In this document: piece by piece, positions 25,330 to 34,726 of the stretch | How the letters are laid out: each line of letters opens with the position of its first letter | Position numbering within the stretch: the stretch's first letter is position 1 | DNA from: CAYUIG01 sp964444685 | GTDB taxonomy: Bacteria > Gemmatimonadota > Gemmatimonadetes > Longimicrobiales > RSA9 | Direction of reading: 5' to 3' | DNA: 64,000 nucleotides | Assembly: GCA_964444685.1 (NCBI GenBank) | Contig: CAYUIG010000011.1 | Span: 15,389 to 79,388 of the forward strand | Program-made: the position numbers and the translations under genes | Notes under the pieces: model-generated | Database searches by the model: none | Told to the model about the DNA's origin: nothing | What the model saw: the letters and a program-made list of their open reading frames with translations, nothing else

Positions 25330-26550
25330 TCAGTTTCCGGCGGGCGTCAATCGCCGTTCCTGCATTATACTTTCGACGCGATCCGCGCAGCGTCCTGTGC
25401 CCTCACGTTCGATGAGTCCTTCACCGAATACTCGTGCGCGTGCAACGGTCTCGGGACGGCACGCGACCTCGATCGCTTCGCGGACCGTCTGCGTGGTTGC
25501 CTCTCTCAGCGCGATCGACGGGGCCGCGATACCGACCGCCGCGGCACGCTCGGCGTGATGGAACTGATCGCCCAGGTGGGGCAGGATCACTTGCGGTGTG
25601 CCGGCCCGCGCAGCTTCGATCGTGGTGCCGTATCCGCCGTGGTGCACACACGCCGCGACGCGCGGAAAGAGTGCCGCATGCGGGAGATCGTTCGTGACGA
25701 GGATGTCCGCTGTTGTGGCAAGCTCCGGCACGTGGCGCGCGAGCGATTCGTGCACGATCGCACGGCGGCCGGCGAGTCTCGCCCCGCCCACGAGCGCCTG
25801 CGCGAGACGCGTCGCATCGATGTGCTTCATACTGCCGAAACCGATGTACAGGGGCGGCGGTCCGTCCTTCAGGAACGCCTCCACATCTGTAGCGAGTGTG
25901 TCCGTCGAGGGCAGATACACGTGGCCCGTGTGGACGACCACGGGATCCTCGCGCGGCATCGGTGCGAGGACGGGATCCGATACGAGGAAGATCGTTCCGC
26001 TGCGCGTGAGGTACCGCTCCAGGCTGCGGATCCGCGGCTGGTTCCACTGCCTGCGCAGCGACCGAAGCCAGCGGGCCTGCCGCAACTGCGCGGCATCGTC
26101 CAGGGCGAGACGTAACTCGTGAATCGCGCGCTGAAGAGGACCGTGTGATGCACCCAGCGGTGACAGCGCGGCCGTCCGCAAGTACACCGGACTCAGCATC
26201 ACGTAGACGTAGGGGATCCCCTGGTTCAGTGCGAGCGCGGGCGCGGCGAACTGGAGGGCGGAGCCGATGATGATCCGTGCTTCGCTCGCCAGCGGCTGCA
26301 GCGCCTCGAGCAGCTGTGGCGCCACGCGGAGCGCGGCGCGAAATGTGGACGTGTTGCTCTGCGTGCCGTCGAAGAGGTGCGACTGAGGCGGTCCGACGGA
26401 GACGAAGCGGAGTCCGGCTGCAGCGGCGATGTGCGCATGGTCGGGCGGCGCGCACAGCACGACGTCGTGTCCGCGCTTCGCGAGCTCCCGGCCGATGGCG
26501 GCGACGGGTTGCACGTCGCCGCGACTTCCATAGGGGGCGAGCAGGATCAC
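25330..26550 (-). CDS. Glycosyltransferase, GT1/UGT type
   Basis: The 406-residue protein has the GT-B fold signs of family GT1: N-terminal VILLAPYGSRGDVQPVAAIGRELAKRGHDVVLCAP, and the C-terminal donor-binding stretch CVHHGGYGTTIEAARAGTPQVILP with DQFHHAERAAAVGIA. In this family a hydroxyl of a lipid, polyketide or small molecule is glycosylated from a nucleotide sugar. The GTG at 26550 is used because the protein then begins at the conserved first strand; the open frame continues upstream without family features. It is divergent from the alkaline phosphatase gene. Confidence 0.85.
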   Translation of the reverse strand: MILLAPYGSRGDVQPVAAIGRELAKRGHDVVLCAPPDHAHIAAAAGLRFVSVGPPQSHLFDGTQSNTSTFRAALRVAPQLLEALQPLASEARIIIGSALQFAAPALALNQGIPYVYVMLSPVYLRTAALSPLGASHGPLQRAIHELRLALDDAAQLRQARWLRSLRRQWNQPRIRSLERYLTRSGTIFLVSDPVLAPMPREDPVVVHTGHVYLPSTDTLATDVEAFLKDGPPPLYIGFGSMKHIDATRLAQALVGGARLAGRRAIVHESLARHVPELATTADILVTNDLPHAALFPRVAACVHHGGYGTTIEAARAGTPQVILPHLGDQFHHAERAAAVGIAAPSIALREATTQTVREAIEVACRPETVARARVFGEGLIEREGTGRCADRVESIMQERRLTPAGN

Positions 26551-26624
26551 GGCGATCGTCGTTGACTCGATTCGGTTGCGTGTTTCCGGAATGTGTCGCC
26601 AGCCGTGCAGAAGGGGCAAGGATC

Positions 26625-26646
26625 GCCGGACGGCTGGACGTCCGGC
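26625..26646 (+). other. 8-bp hairpin in the leader of the alkaline phosphatase gene
   Basis: GCCGGACG (26625-26632) and CGTCCGGC (26639-26646) are perfect inverted copies with a 6-base loop, about 60 bases before the phosphatase ATG and within the divergent promoter region. It could be an operator or a leader hairpin; nothing more can be said. Confidence 0.4.
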
Positions 26647-26706
26647 GCGCGCGGCCTCATGTTCCAAAGTCCGGCACGGAATGCGCACCCCGTTCTCACA
26701 ACTACC

Positions 26707-27849
26707 ATGACAAGAATTCCTGCTCGTCTGCTCGCCGTCGGCCTGCTGGCCGGCTGCGTCGGTGCATCGGCCGCGCCCGCGCCGCGCCAGGCCGCACCGC
26801 AGAACATCATCATCTACGTCGGCGACGGCGTCGGCGTCGCGTACTGGAGCGCGGCGCGGCTCGCTGCAGGGAAACTCGCCGTCGAGGAGTTCCCCGTTTC
26901 CGGGTTGACGGATACGCGCAGCAGTGACAGCGACATCACCGACAGCGCGGCCGGCGCCACCGTATACGCCACCGGTACACGCACGTACAACGGCGCGATC
27001 GGTGTGGGTGACGAATGCAAGCGGATGTACGCCGCGGACCGCGCGCGCTACGATGCAGATCCGGCATCGTGTGATCCGCTCGAGTCCATCTTCGACCTCG
27101 CGGTCGAAGCCGGCATGGCGACCGGGCTCGTCGCAACGTCGAGCGTCACACATGCCACGCCCGCATCCTTCGGCGCGCACGTGCCCCTCCGCCGCATGGA
27201 GGCCGCGATCGCCACGCAACTCGCGAACGCGCCGATCGATGTCATGCTCGGTGGCGGACTCGGCTTCTTCGACGGCACGCGCCGGCCCGATTCGACGGAC
27301 ATCTTCACGCCGCTCTGCAGGAACGCGACGTGTCTGCGCACGGGGGCGGACCTCGAGGCGTACCATCCCGACGACCGCCGGCTGGTCGGCCTCTTCGCCG
27401 CGAACTCGATGGCTCAGGCCGGCGTTCGCTCGCCATCGCTGCCCGACATGGCGCGCAAGGCGCTCGACAAGCTCTCGCGCGATCCCGAGGGTTTCGTGCT
27501 GATGATCGAAGGCAGCCAGCCCGACTGGCGCGGTCATGACAATGCGCCGCTGGATCAGGTCGTAGCGGAGATGCTCGACTACGACGCGGCCATCCGGATC
27601 GGACTCGACTTCGCGCGCCAGGACGGCAACACGCTGATCGTCATCGTCTCCGACCACGAGACGGGCGGTCTCTCACTGAACCAGGGCGAGAACGGCAAAA
27701 TCGTGGCGGTGTGGACGACCGGCAGCCACACGGGCGAGATGACGCCGCACTTCGCGTTCGGGCCGGGCTCGGAGGCGTTCGCCGGCATCAGGGAGAACCG
27801 TGAGATCGGCAGGATGCTGATGGACGCTGTGCGCGCCCGGACACCCTGA
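26707..27849 (+). CDS. Alkaline phosphatase (PhoA superfamily), lipoprotein
   Basis: The 380-residue protein has a lipobox LLAGC (Cys17) and the phosphatase core: YVGDGVG with a metal-binding Asp40, ITDSAAGATVYATG with nucleophile Ser80, SVTHATPASF, EGSQPDWRGHDN (two-metal ligands), VSDHETGG, and TGSHTG near the C-terminus. It hydrolyses phosphomonoesters outside the cytoplasm. It is about 70 residues shorter than E. coli PhoA but contains every metal-ligand motif. The ATG at 26707 is the first one giving the signal sequence. The end is 4 bases from a converging gene. Confidence 0.9.
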   Translation: MTRIPARLLAVGLLAGCVGASAAPAPRQAAPQNIIIYVGDGVGVAYWSAARLAAGKLAVEEFPVSGLTDTRSSDSDITDSAAGATVYATGTRTYNGAIGVGDECKRMYAADRARYDADPASCDPLESIFDLAVEAGMATGLVATSSVTHATPASFGAHVPLRRMEAAIATQLANAPIDVMLGGGLGFFDGTRRPDSTDIFTPLCRNATCLRTGADLEAYHPDDRRLVGLFAANSMAQAGVRSPSLPDMARKALDKLSRDPEGFVLMIEGSQPDWRGHDNAPLDQVVAEMLDYDAAIRIGLDFARQDGNTLIVIVSDHETGGLSLNQGENGKIVAVWTTGSHTGEMTPHFAFGPGSEAFAGIRENREIGRMLMDAVRARTP

Positions 27850-27853
27850 CGCT

Positions 27854-28657
27854 TCAGTCGTCGGAGCGGACCCGATCGATGTCGGCCAGCACCTTGCGCA
27901 CCTCCTCCTGGCCCTGCACCACGAGGTCGCTGTAGTACGAGCTCCACTCGCGCATGAGCAGGAGATGGTTCCGGAAGCGGGCCCGCTCCGCCGGGTCGCT
28001 CGTGATGAGCGCCTGAACCGCCGGATCCCACGCGTTCGCGTACGACGGCAGGAAGTCCCGCTCCAGCGAGTAGTCGTAGTGTTCGCCGTTGGCTGCCAGC
28101 CGCGTGTAGATGTTCTCGTACAGGTTCACGACCGACGCCGCGACATCCTCGGGCAGCAGCCCGATCTGACCGGACGTGATCATGGACGTGTAGATCCCGC
28201 GCCGCGGGTACACGGTCAGGCTCGTGACGACTTTCGCGAGTAGCGAGTCGATGCGTTCCGAGCGAGTTTCCGAGGTCGTCGCGAGCCAGGTCGCGATCTC
28301 CGTAAAATCGCGTGACTGCCCACGCTGCTGCTCGATGATGCGGCTCATGTCCGCGTCATCGCGCCGCAGGTCCTCGACGAGCCGATCGAGCGCGGCGTGC
28401 GCCTTCAGCGTCCGCTCCCTCTCGGACGCCATGCTCTCGAAGCTGATCCCGAGGAAGACGCCGATGATCACGATGAGGATCTGGTAGGCGTAGTCGACCG
28501 CGCCCGCGCGGCCGCGGCGCCGGAGCTGGGAGAGGATCGAGGCGCCGGACTTCTGTTTCGGGCCGCTTCCCACGGTCTTCGCCGGCGTCGGCGGTTCGGG
28601 AGTCACAGGGCGCGAAGGCGCCCGCGTCTCGGCGGTCGCGTTCGGCTCTTCCGTCAT
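27854..28657 (-). CDS. Single-span membrane protein, DUF6090-like
   Basis: The 267-residue protein has a Pro/Thr-rich cytosolic N-terminus (1-45), one span at about 57-72 (YQILIVIIGVFLGISF), and a helical periplasmic or cytosolic remainder with KAHAALDRLVEDLRRDDADMSRIIEQQ and VYPRRGIYTSMITSGQIGLLPEDVAASVVNLYENI. The span followed by an ESMASERERTLKAHAALDRL helix and a STMIxSGxL-like core is the pattern of DUF6090 proteins, whose function is unknown. It follows a 45-codon gene by 23 bases and may be in the same operon. Confidence 0.55.
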   Translation of the reverse strand: MTEEPNATAETRAPSRPVTPEPPTPAKTVGSGPKQKSGASILSQLRRRGRAGAVDYAYQILIVIIGVFLGISFESMASERERTLKAHAALDRLVEDLRRDDADMSRIIEQQRGQSRDFTEIATWLATTSETRSERIDSLLAKVVTSLTVYPRRGIYTSMITSGQIGLLPEDVAASVVNLYENIYTRLAANGEHYDYSLERDFLPSYANAWDPAVQALITSDPAERARFRNHLLLMREWSSYYSDLVVQGQEEVRKVLADIDRVRSDD

Positions 28658-28680
28658 GGCCCCACTGCGAGTAGGGGTGG

Positions 28681-28818
28681 TCAGCGATCGAGCGGGCCGT
28701 GCGCGCGCATCGTGTCTTCCTGATCCTCGTGCAAAACGAAGGCTACGACCTTCGGGCCCGAGTCCGCCAGCCGGAGCAGGTAGGAGATGCGGAAGAACTC
28801 GCGGAAGTCCGAGCTCAT
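28681..28818 (-). CDS. Small hypothetical protein, 45 residues
   Basis: An ATG at 28818 overlaps the stop of the decayed gene upstream (ATGA) and opens 45 codons: MSSDFREFFRISYLLRLADS and so on to LDR. The sequence is well-behaved (LRLADSGPKVVAFVLHEDQED) and codon use is like the neighbours. It could be a genuine small gene coupled to the upstream frame or the frayed end of the same remnant. No family recognised. Confidence 0.4.
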   Translation of the reverse strand: MSSDFREFFRISYLLRLADSGPKVVAFVLHEDQEDTMRAHGPLDR

Positions 28819-29101
28819 CACCTCGCCAGCGGGTCCGGCCGGAGCTGGAAGTGGATCGCCTTGCTGGTCATGCCCTTGCCGCCTTCCATGTGAAACGGCG
28901 CACGCGTGCTGATACTGGCCCGGAGGCCGCGACCCGTCCAGCCCGCGTCGGGATCATCGATGCGACCGTCCAGCCACTTCGTGTAGAAGCCCATCGGATA
29001 CGGAACACGCAGCACGATGAACTCCCCATCCTCGAGGACGAGCAATCCCTGTCGATCCTGCCGTGCTGAATCTCGGTCAGCACTTCACGCCGAAAGATCA
29101 T
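28818..29101 (-). pseudogene. C-terminal remnant of a secreted Vgb-like/carboxypeptidase-regulatory protein, frameshifted
   Basis: In one frame, from 29101, the strand reads MIFRREVLTEIQHGRIDRD; at about 29045 the reading continues only in another frame, as LLVLEDGEFIVLRVPYPMGF and DGRIDDPDAGWTGRGL, to a final FQLRPDPLAR. From memory this is the contiguous C-terminal 85 or so residues of a large exported beta-propeller protein common in Gemmatimonadota. The N-terminal hundreds of residues are missing and one frameshift is present. The S9 peptidase start lies 155 bases beyond in the opposite direction. Confidence 0.6.
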
Positions 29102-29256
29102 CTGGCGTGGGTTCGGGTTCGTCCCTCAAGAGCACCACAGTTGACGGCGCGTTCGAGCGTCCCTCAAGCTACTCCGGCTTGGCCCGGCCGCCAACGGCGG
29201 TCAGGTTCCACACGTCCTTCCAGAAAACGACCGTTGGCTTTCCGATGGAGGAACGG

Positions 29257-31524
29257 ATGACCATCCGCACCCTGTTCGTCGCTCTCCTGATGGTCGTACC
29301 GCTCGGCGCTTCGGCGCAGGGTACGATCGAGGACTATCGGCGCGCATACGGCCTCGAGGAGCGATACCGCGGACTGGTGGTCAACGTCGCGGACAACGTC
29401 ACCTGGATCGGGTCGGACCGCGTGTCGTTCCGGCGATCGGTGCGGGGCGGACACGAATTCCTTGTCGCAGACGCGGCCACCGGTCGCGAGCAGCCGGCAT
29501 TCGATCACGCACGGCTCGCCGTCGCGCTGTCGACGACGGATACCACCTACACCGCGATCACGCTGCCCTTCGAGTCTTTCACGTTCGTTGAAGACGAGCG
29601 TGCGATTCGTTTCCGCATCGGTGCGACGCAGTTCCGCTGCTCACTCTCCGACTATACCTGCGCGGGCTCCGATGTACCGCGGCCGATGCCCGGAGGCGGT
29701 TTCGGCTCGCAATCCAACGCGCCGCGCGTTTCGCCGGATCGCCGATACGACGCGCGAGTCGAGAACTACAACGTCGTCATCCGGGATGCCCGATCGGGCG
29801 AGGAGGTGTATCGGAGTCACGATGGTTCGGAGGGGAATGCGTACAGCCTCCAATCGACCTCATGGTCTCCCGATTCGCGCCGGCTCGCTGCGTACCGCGT
29901 GATCCCGGGATACGAGCGCCTGGTGCACTACGTGGAATCGTCGCCGGCGGATCAGCTGCAGCCGAAACACTTCACGCGGGAATACACCAAGCCCGGCGAC
30001 GTACTCGATATTGAGCGACCCGTGCTCTTCGACGTGGCCGGGCGCCGCCAGATCGAGGTGGACCACACGCTGTTCCCCAACGCGTACTCCATGTCACGGC
30101 TGGTGTGGCGAGAGGACGGCCGCGCGTTCACCTTCGAGTACAATCAGCGGGGGCACCAGGTGTACCGCGTGATCTCCGTGGATGCCGAGACAGGCAGGGC
30201 GCAAGCGGTGATCTCGGAGGAACCGGAGACCTTCTTCTATTACCGCGAATCCTCGGGGGACGGCAAGCGCTTCCGCTACGATGCCGATGATGGCCGCGAG
30301 GTCATCTGGATGTCGGAGCGTTCTGGCTGGAACCACCTGTACCTGTACGATGGTGAGACCGGTCGCGTGAAGAATCAGATCACGCGCGGCGAGTGGGTCG
30401 TACGCGACGTCATCCGTGTGGACGAGGAGAACCGGCAGATCTACTTCGCGGCCGGCGGCATGAATCCGGACCAGGATCCGTACTTCGTCCAGTTCTACCG
30501 CGTCGGCTTCGACGGCCGCGGGCTGACGCCGCTCACGGAAGCGAACGGCAACCACTCGATCAGCCTTTCACCCGACGGCGAATACTACGTGACGACGTAT
30601 TCGCGTGTGGACCTGCCGCCGGTGACCGAGTTGCGACGCACGCGTGACCGGCAGGTCATGGCGGAACTCGGCCGTGGCGATCACTCGGCGCTGCTGGCCG
30701 CGGGCTGGATCCCGCCTGAAGTGTTCGTCGCGAAGGGGCGCGACGGCGTCACGGACATCTGGGGAATCATCGTCAAGCCGTCCAACTTCGATCCATCGAA
30801 GAAGTATCCGGTCATCGAGTCGATCTACGCCGGGCCGCACAGCAATCACGTGCCGAAGTCGTTCACCGTGTTCCCGACGCGGGGCATGCTGCCGCAGGCG
30901 GAGCTCGGGTTCATGGTCGTCATGATCGACGGCATGGGCACGTCCAACCGGTCGAAGGCGTTCCACGACGTCGCATGGAAAAACCTCGGCGATGCCGGCT
31001 TTCCCGACCGCATCCTGTGGCACCGCGCGGTGGCCGCGCAGTACCCGTGGTACGACCTGGGCCGCGTCGGGATCTACGGCGGATCCGCGGGTGGCCAGAA
31101 CGCGATGGCTGCACTTCTCTTCCACGGCGACTTCTACCATGCGGCCGTCGCGGACAACGGCTGTCATGACAACCGCATGGACAAGATCTGGTGGAACGAG
31201 TTGTGGATGAGCTGGCCGATCGGGCCGCACTACTCCGCATCATCGAACGTCGACAACGCGCACCGTCTGCGCGGCAAGCTGCTGCTGACGGTCAGCGAGC
31301 TGGACACCAACGTGGATCCATCATCGACCTACCAGGTGGTCGATGCGCTCATCAAGGCCCGCAAGGACTTCGAGTTCGTGATGATCCCGGGCGGCGAGCA
31401 CGCGCGCGGGCCGTATCACGAGCGCAGGCGCTTCGACTTCTTCGTGCGGCACTTCTACGGGCTTACGCCGCCGGACTGGAACGGCGCCGGCATCGCGGTC
31501 GCCAGCGAAGGAGACCAGGGTTGA
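29257..31524 (+). CDS. S9 family peptidase, dipeptidyl-peptidase IV-like
   Basis: The 755-residue exported protein (signal peptide 1-21, ending GASAQ) has the DPP-IV N-terminal beta-propeller (about 25-480) and a C-terminal alpha/beta hydrolase. The catalytic Ser610 is in GIYGGSAGGQ, Asp683 in SELDTNVD, His715 in GGEHARG. DPP-IV-type enzymes remove dipeptides after proline or alanine in the periplasm. The nucleophile elbow GGSAGG differs from the GWSYGG of classic DPP-IV, so specificity is open. Start: a GGAGG lies 5 bases before the ATG at 29257. Fits the window's theme of peptide degradation. Confidence 0.88.
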   Translation: MTIRTLFVALLMVVPLGASAQGTIEDYRRAYGLEERYRGLVVNVADNVTWIGSDRVSFRRSVRGGHEFLVADAATGREQPAFDHARLAVALSTTDTTYTAITLPFESFTFVEDERAIRFRIGATQFRCSLSDYTCAGSDVPRPMPGGGFGSQSNAPRVSPDRRYDARVENYNVVIRDARSGEEVYRSHDGSEGNAYSLQSTSWSPDSRRLAAYRVIPGYERLVHYVESSPADQLQPKHFTREYTKPGDVLDIERPVLFDVAGRRQIEVDHTLFPNAYSMSRLVWREDGRAFTFEYNQRGHQVYRVISVDAETGRAQAVISEEPETFFYYRESSGDGKRFRYDADDGREVIWMSERSGWNHLYLYDGETGRVKNQITRGEWVVRDVIRVDEENRQIYFAAGGMNPDQDPYFVQFYRVGFDGRGLTPLTEANGNHSISLSPDGEYYVTTYSRVDLPPVTELRRTRDRQVMAELGRGDHSALLAAGWIPPEVFVAKGRDGVTDIWGIIVKPSNFDPSKKYPVIESIYAGPHSNHVPKSFTVFPTRGMLPQAELGFMVVMIDGMGTSNRSKAFHDVAWKNLGDAGFPDRILWHRAVAAQYPWYDLGRVGIYGGSAGGQNAMAALLFHGDFYHAAVADNGCHDNRMDKIWWNELWMSWPIGPHYSASSNVDNAHRLRGKLLLTVSELDTNVDPSSTYQVVDALIKARKDFEFVMIPGGEHARGPYHERRRFDFFVRHFYGLTPPDWNGAGIAVASEGDQG

Positions 31525-31547
31525 GGTGATGGCCCGGCTGCCGGGCG

Positions 31548-32681
31548 TCACCTTTGCGCGATCGCCATGAACGCCTGTGTGGTCTGCTGGCTCAGGCCGA
31601 ACAGGTCGCGGAAGAGCGCATCGGTCATCGATGCATTCGCCATGATCGCCAGCACCAGCCGGGGCTGTTCCCGGACGATCAGGAGAGCCGTGCCGCCGTA
31701 GTGCCCTCCCGGGTGCATCAGGACACGTCCGCCGCCGGGCTCGTCGGGCTGGCGTACGTACCAGCCGAGGCCGTAATCCATCCCGAACACGTCGGCGGCG
31801 CCCATGGGCGTCCACAGAAGCTCCACGGTCTCCGGCTGCAGCAGGTCTCCACCGAGCAGCCCTGCGCCGAATGTGACGAGGTCGCTCGGAGTGGAAAGAA
31901 AGCCACCGCCCGGCCACAGGTCGCTGTTGTCCGTGAAGGGAGCGGTCGTGAGGGTGCCCGACTCGGAGACTTCGTAGAAACAGCTTCGGTCCGGAATGAC
32001 TTCGCGGTATCGATCCGCCCGGGTGTTCGTCATGCCGAGCGGTCGGAAGACTTCCGACTCCATGAACTCCAGGAACGGCATTGCCGCGGCGGACTCGACC
32101 ACCGCACCGATGAGGTTGTATCCGAACGTCGAGTACGCGAACTCGGTTCCGGGCTCGAACAGCAGGGGACGGTCCCTGAACTTGTCGAGCGCCTCGAGCA
32201 TCGATCCGTACGCCACGAGGTTCGTGAGGTCGTCCGGACCGTAATGCGGGATCCCGGCTCGATGGCCTCCGAGCTGACGCGTGGTGATCGGATGGCCCTT
32301 GTCGGGGAACGACGGCACATAGGTCCGGATCGGGGCGTCGATGTCGAGCTGCCCGCGCTCGTGCAGCAGGCCGACGGCAGCCGCGGTCAGCGGCTTGGCG
32401 ATGCTCCAGGCCCGGAACAGCGTGCTCGTGGTGACCGGAACGTCATGTTCGACACACGCCAGCCCGAACCCCTCCGCCCAGACCAGCTCGTCACCCATCG
32501 TGACGGCAACGGAGATCCCCGGCGTGGTCGACTCGTCGACGTACTGCTGGAAGGCGGCGCGACTCGACGCGATCGCATCCTGCAGACCCTGCGCGGCGGC
32601 GGCCGCCGTGCCGCACAGGACTGCGGCGGCCGCAGCGAGCGCAATGCGCACGCTCGGAAGCGGCGCCAGGCGTTTGCCCAC
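31548..32681 (-). CDS. Serine hydrolase, class C beta-lactamase-like
   Basis: The 377-residue exported protein (signal peptide ending AAAAAQ) has the penicillin-binding fold motifs: SIAKP (SxxK nucleophile, about residue 92), YSTFGYN (YxN-like), and HPGGHYGG (KTG-equivalent HxG). Such proteins are D-aminopeptidases, esterases or true beta-lactamases. The first gene of this small cluster is the second serine hydrolase upstream, with a VOC gene between; the GTG start lies 5 bases after the VOC stop, so they are co-transcribed. Confidence 0.87.
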   Translation of the reverse strand: MGKRLAPLPSVRIALAAAAAVLCGTAAAAAQGLQDAIASSRAAFQQYVDESTTPGISVAVTMGDELVWAEGFGLACVEHDVPVTTSTLFRAWSIAKPLTAAAVGLLHERGQLDIDAPIRTYVPSFPDKGHPITTRQLGGHRAGIPHYGPDDLTNLVAYGSMLEALDKFRDRPLLFEPGTEFAYSTFGYNLIGAVVESAAAMPFLEFMESEVFRPLGMTNTRADRYREVIPDRSCFYEVSESGTLTTAPFTDNSDLWPGGGFLSTPSDLVTFGAGLLGGDLLQPETVELLWTPMGAADVFGMDYGLGWYVRQPDEPGGGRVLMHPGGHYGGTALLIVREQPRLVLAIMANASMTDALFRDLFGLSQQTTQAFMAIAQR

Positions 32682-32686
32682 GATCG

Positions 32687-33049
32687 TTATCTCTCGGACC
32701 AGACGGCCAGCTCGTTGCCGCTGGGGTCCTTGAACTGGAACCTTCGGCCGCCCGGAAAATCGAACGGCTCGCGGGTGATCGCTCCGCCGGCCTGTCGCAC
32801 TGCCGCGAGACTCGCGTCGAGATCACTCGAGTACAGGATGACGAGCGGCCCTCCGGTTGCGACGCGCGAACCGAGACGCAACCCGCCCGCCTCGCCGCCG
32901 CTGCCCTTCCGGATGCCGGCGTAGCCGGGGCCGTAATTGTTGAACGTCCAGCCGAATGCGGCGCCATAGAAGCGCTGGGATTCCGCCATGTCGGCCACCT
33001 CGAACTCGATGTAATCGATCTCGTGGTGAATCTGTCCGCTGCTCGCCAT
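32687..33049 (-). CDS. VOC (glyoxalase/bleomycin resistance) family protein
   Basis: The 120-residue protein has paired beta-alpha-beta-beta-beta motifs: HHEIDYIEFEVADMAESQRFYGAAFGW opens the first and LVILYSSDLDASLAAVRQAGG the second, ending FPGGRRFQFKDPSGNELAVW with the terminal Glu ligand. Metal-binding dioxygenases, glyoxalases and antibiotic-binding proteins share the fold; substrate unknown. GGAGCGACC precedes the ATG. Sits between two serine hydrolase genes. Confidence 0.88.
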   Translation of the reverse strand: MASSGQIHHEIDYIEFEVADMAESQRFYGAAFGWTFNNYGPGYAGIRKGSGGEAGGLRLGSRVATGGPLVILYSSDLDASLAAVRQAGGAITREPFDFPGGRRFQFKDPSGNELAVWSER

Positions 33050-33114
33050 GGTCGCTCCTTACCTGCCGGGGATCTCGAAAGTGGAGGACACCGAATGCCG
33101 CCGGTGAGGAGTGA

Positions 33115-34524
33115 TCACGGCGAGAGCCGCCTCCGGTAGGCCGCAAACACGCCGGCGTAGTAGACGGAGTACCCGACCGCCCGGCCAGCCACGACGTGGA
33201 AGCGGACGACGTCTCCCGGAAACGCCGAAATCGAAAATGTGTTCGGAGCCACCATCCGGAGCTGGATACCCGGGCCCTGGCCGCCCTCCTCCTCCAGGGT
33301 CAGAGCACCTGCCGCGGCCGAAACCCGGAAGCGGCGGCGGTCGCGTATGCTCTCGTACCTGCCTTCGAGAGTCTCGTATCCCTCCGGCGGCGCGGGCGAA
33401 GTCGTCTGCGTGACCGGCGCCAGTCCGAGCAAAGCCGCGGCCACCTCGGCCTGGACGTCGGCAGCGTCGAGCGCCGCGCCGTTCGTGTTGATCAGCACAG
33501 CCACCGTCGTCTCATTGGACGGGTACCGGATCAGCACGGCCCAGGTGGAGCCGGATCCACCGGTGTGTCCCCACAACGGGTGACCGCCCACGACGCCCAG
33601 TCGCGCGCCGAGGCCGTAATCCAGAACGGCGCCCCCCTCGAGGGTCGTGGGCTCGACGATGTCGGGGAGTACAGCCGGAAGATCTCGTTCGGTCGCGAGC
33701 CTGTCGGGCAGCATCGCGAGGTCCACTGCCGTCGAACAGAGGCCGCCCGCCGCGCCGTATCCGGTCCGGGTGCCGGACGATTCGTATTCATCCGATGGGA
33801 CCAGAGCGGCCGAGTCCACGTCGTACCCGATGGTTCTGCGCTCGGCGAGCAGTCCGTCATCGCACAGGAAGGTGTCCGGCAGGCCCGCGACCTCGGTGAA
33901 GAACGTGCGCATGTAGCTGCCGAACGGCAGGCCGGACGCCCGCTCGATGATCATCCCGACGAGGTAGTAGCCCGTGTTCGAGTAGCTCCAGCTCTCGCCG
34001 GGCTCGAAGTCGAGTGGACGGTCGCGCAGGAACTCCAGAACGAACGCGTCGTCCAGCGCCTCCCCGGTAGCGTTCCGATGTGCCGTATACGCCTCCAGGA
34101 TGTCCGGGATGCCCGACGTATGATTCAGAAGATGTCGCAGCGTGATGCGGCGGGCCTGTTCCGGATCCGGGTACCCGGGAAGAAGGGCGGCGAGGTCATC
34201 GTCCAGCCGGATGCGACCCTCGACGACCAGATGCAGGGCCGCAGCACTCGCGAGCAGCTTCGATACCGAGGCGAGCACGTAGACCGTTCGGGGCCCGGCC
34301 CGAACGCGGCCGTCCAGGTCGGACCACCCGTAACCCCGAGCATGCACGACCTCGCCGCGTCGTACCACCGCGATGGACATGCCTGCGATGGGTCCCCTGT
34401 CGAGCGCTTCGCCGGCGATGGCGTCGATCGCCGCCGAGACTTCCGTCGCGTGTTCCTGCGCTGCCGCGGGTGCGACATGCCCGATGAGCAACGCGCCCAA
34501 CAACGCCCGGAGTGTCGTGTGCAC
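33115..34524 (-). CDS. Serine hydrolase, class C beta-lactamase-like (second copy)
   Basis: The 469-residue protein has a signal peptide (1-22, ending APAAAQ), SVSK (SxxK) at about residue 87, YSNTGY (YxN) and HTGGSGSTW (HTG). After the catalytic domain it has about 95 residues of beta-rich C-terminal extension (GRYESIRDRRRFRVSAAAGALTLEEEG), a lipocalin-like domain common in exported beta-lactamase-fold hydrolases. Sequence identity to the other copy (31548-32681) is low, so they are not recent duplicates. Starts at GTG 34524. Confidence 0.87.
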   Translation of the reverse strand: MHTTLRALLGALLIGHVAPAAAQEHATEVSAAIDAIAGEALDRGPIAGMSIAVVRRGEVVHARGYGWSDLDGRVRAGPRTVYVLASVSKLLASAAALHLVVEGRIRLDDDLAALLPGYPDPEQARRITLRHLLNHTSGIPDILEAYTAHRNATGEALDDAFVLEFLRDRPLDFEPGESWSYSNTGYYLVGMIIERASGLPFGSYMRTFFTEVAGLPDTFLCDDGLLAERRTIGYDVDSAALVPSDEYESSGTRTGYGAAGGLCSTAVDLAMLPDRLATERDLPAVLPDIVEPTTLEGGAVLDYGLGARLGVVGGHPLWGHTGGSGSTWAVLIRYPSNETTVAVLINTNGAALDAADVQAEVAAALLGLAPVTQTTSPAPPEGYETLEGRYESIRDRRRFRVSAAAGALTLEEEGGQGPGIQLRMVAPNTFSISAFPGDVVRFHVVAGRAVGYSVYYAGVFAAYRRRLSP

Positions 34525-34726
34525 CGATCAGCTCGCTCGAACGATGACAAAGGAACCGGGTCGCGCGGCCGTGCGTTCCGCACCGGAATCGCGCTGGCAA
34601 GGCGCCTCACGTCATTCTGCGCGCTTTCGAAGCGACCGACAACCCTCGCACCGTTCTGATTCCGGGCGTTGAACTCCGTGAGCCCGAGTTCCGGCGCTGA
34701 GGTGCAAAGGCATTGTTGCGGTAAAG

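Noticed and set aside
26551..27657. N-terminal extension of the glycosyltransferase by some 370 codons
   Set aside because: The extension lies antisense to the alkaline phosphatase and has no family similarity; the GT1 fold starts at 26550.
31548..32681. Confident call as an AmpC beta-lactamase
   Set aside because: SxxK, YxN and HxG motifs are shared by D-aminopeptidases and esterases; no ampR-type regulator is adjacent.
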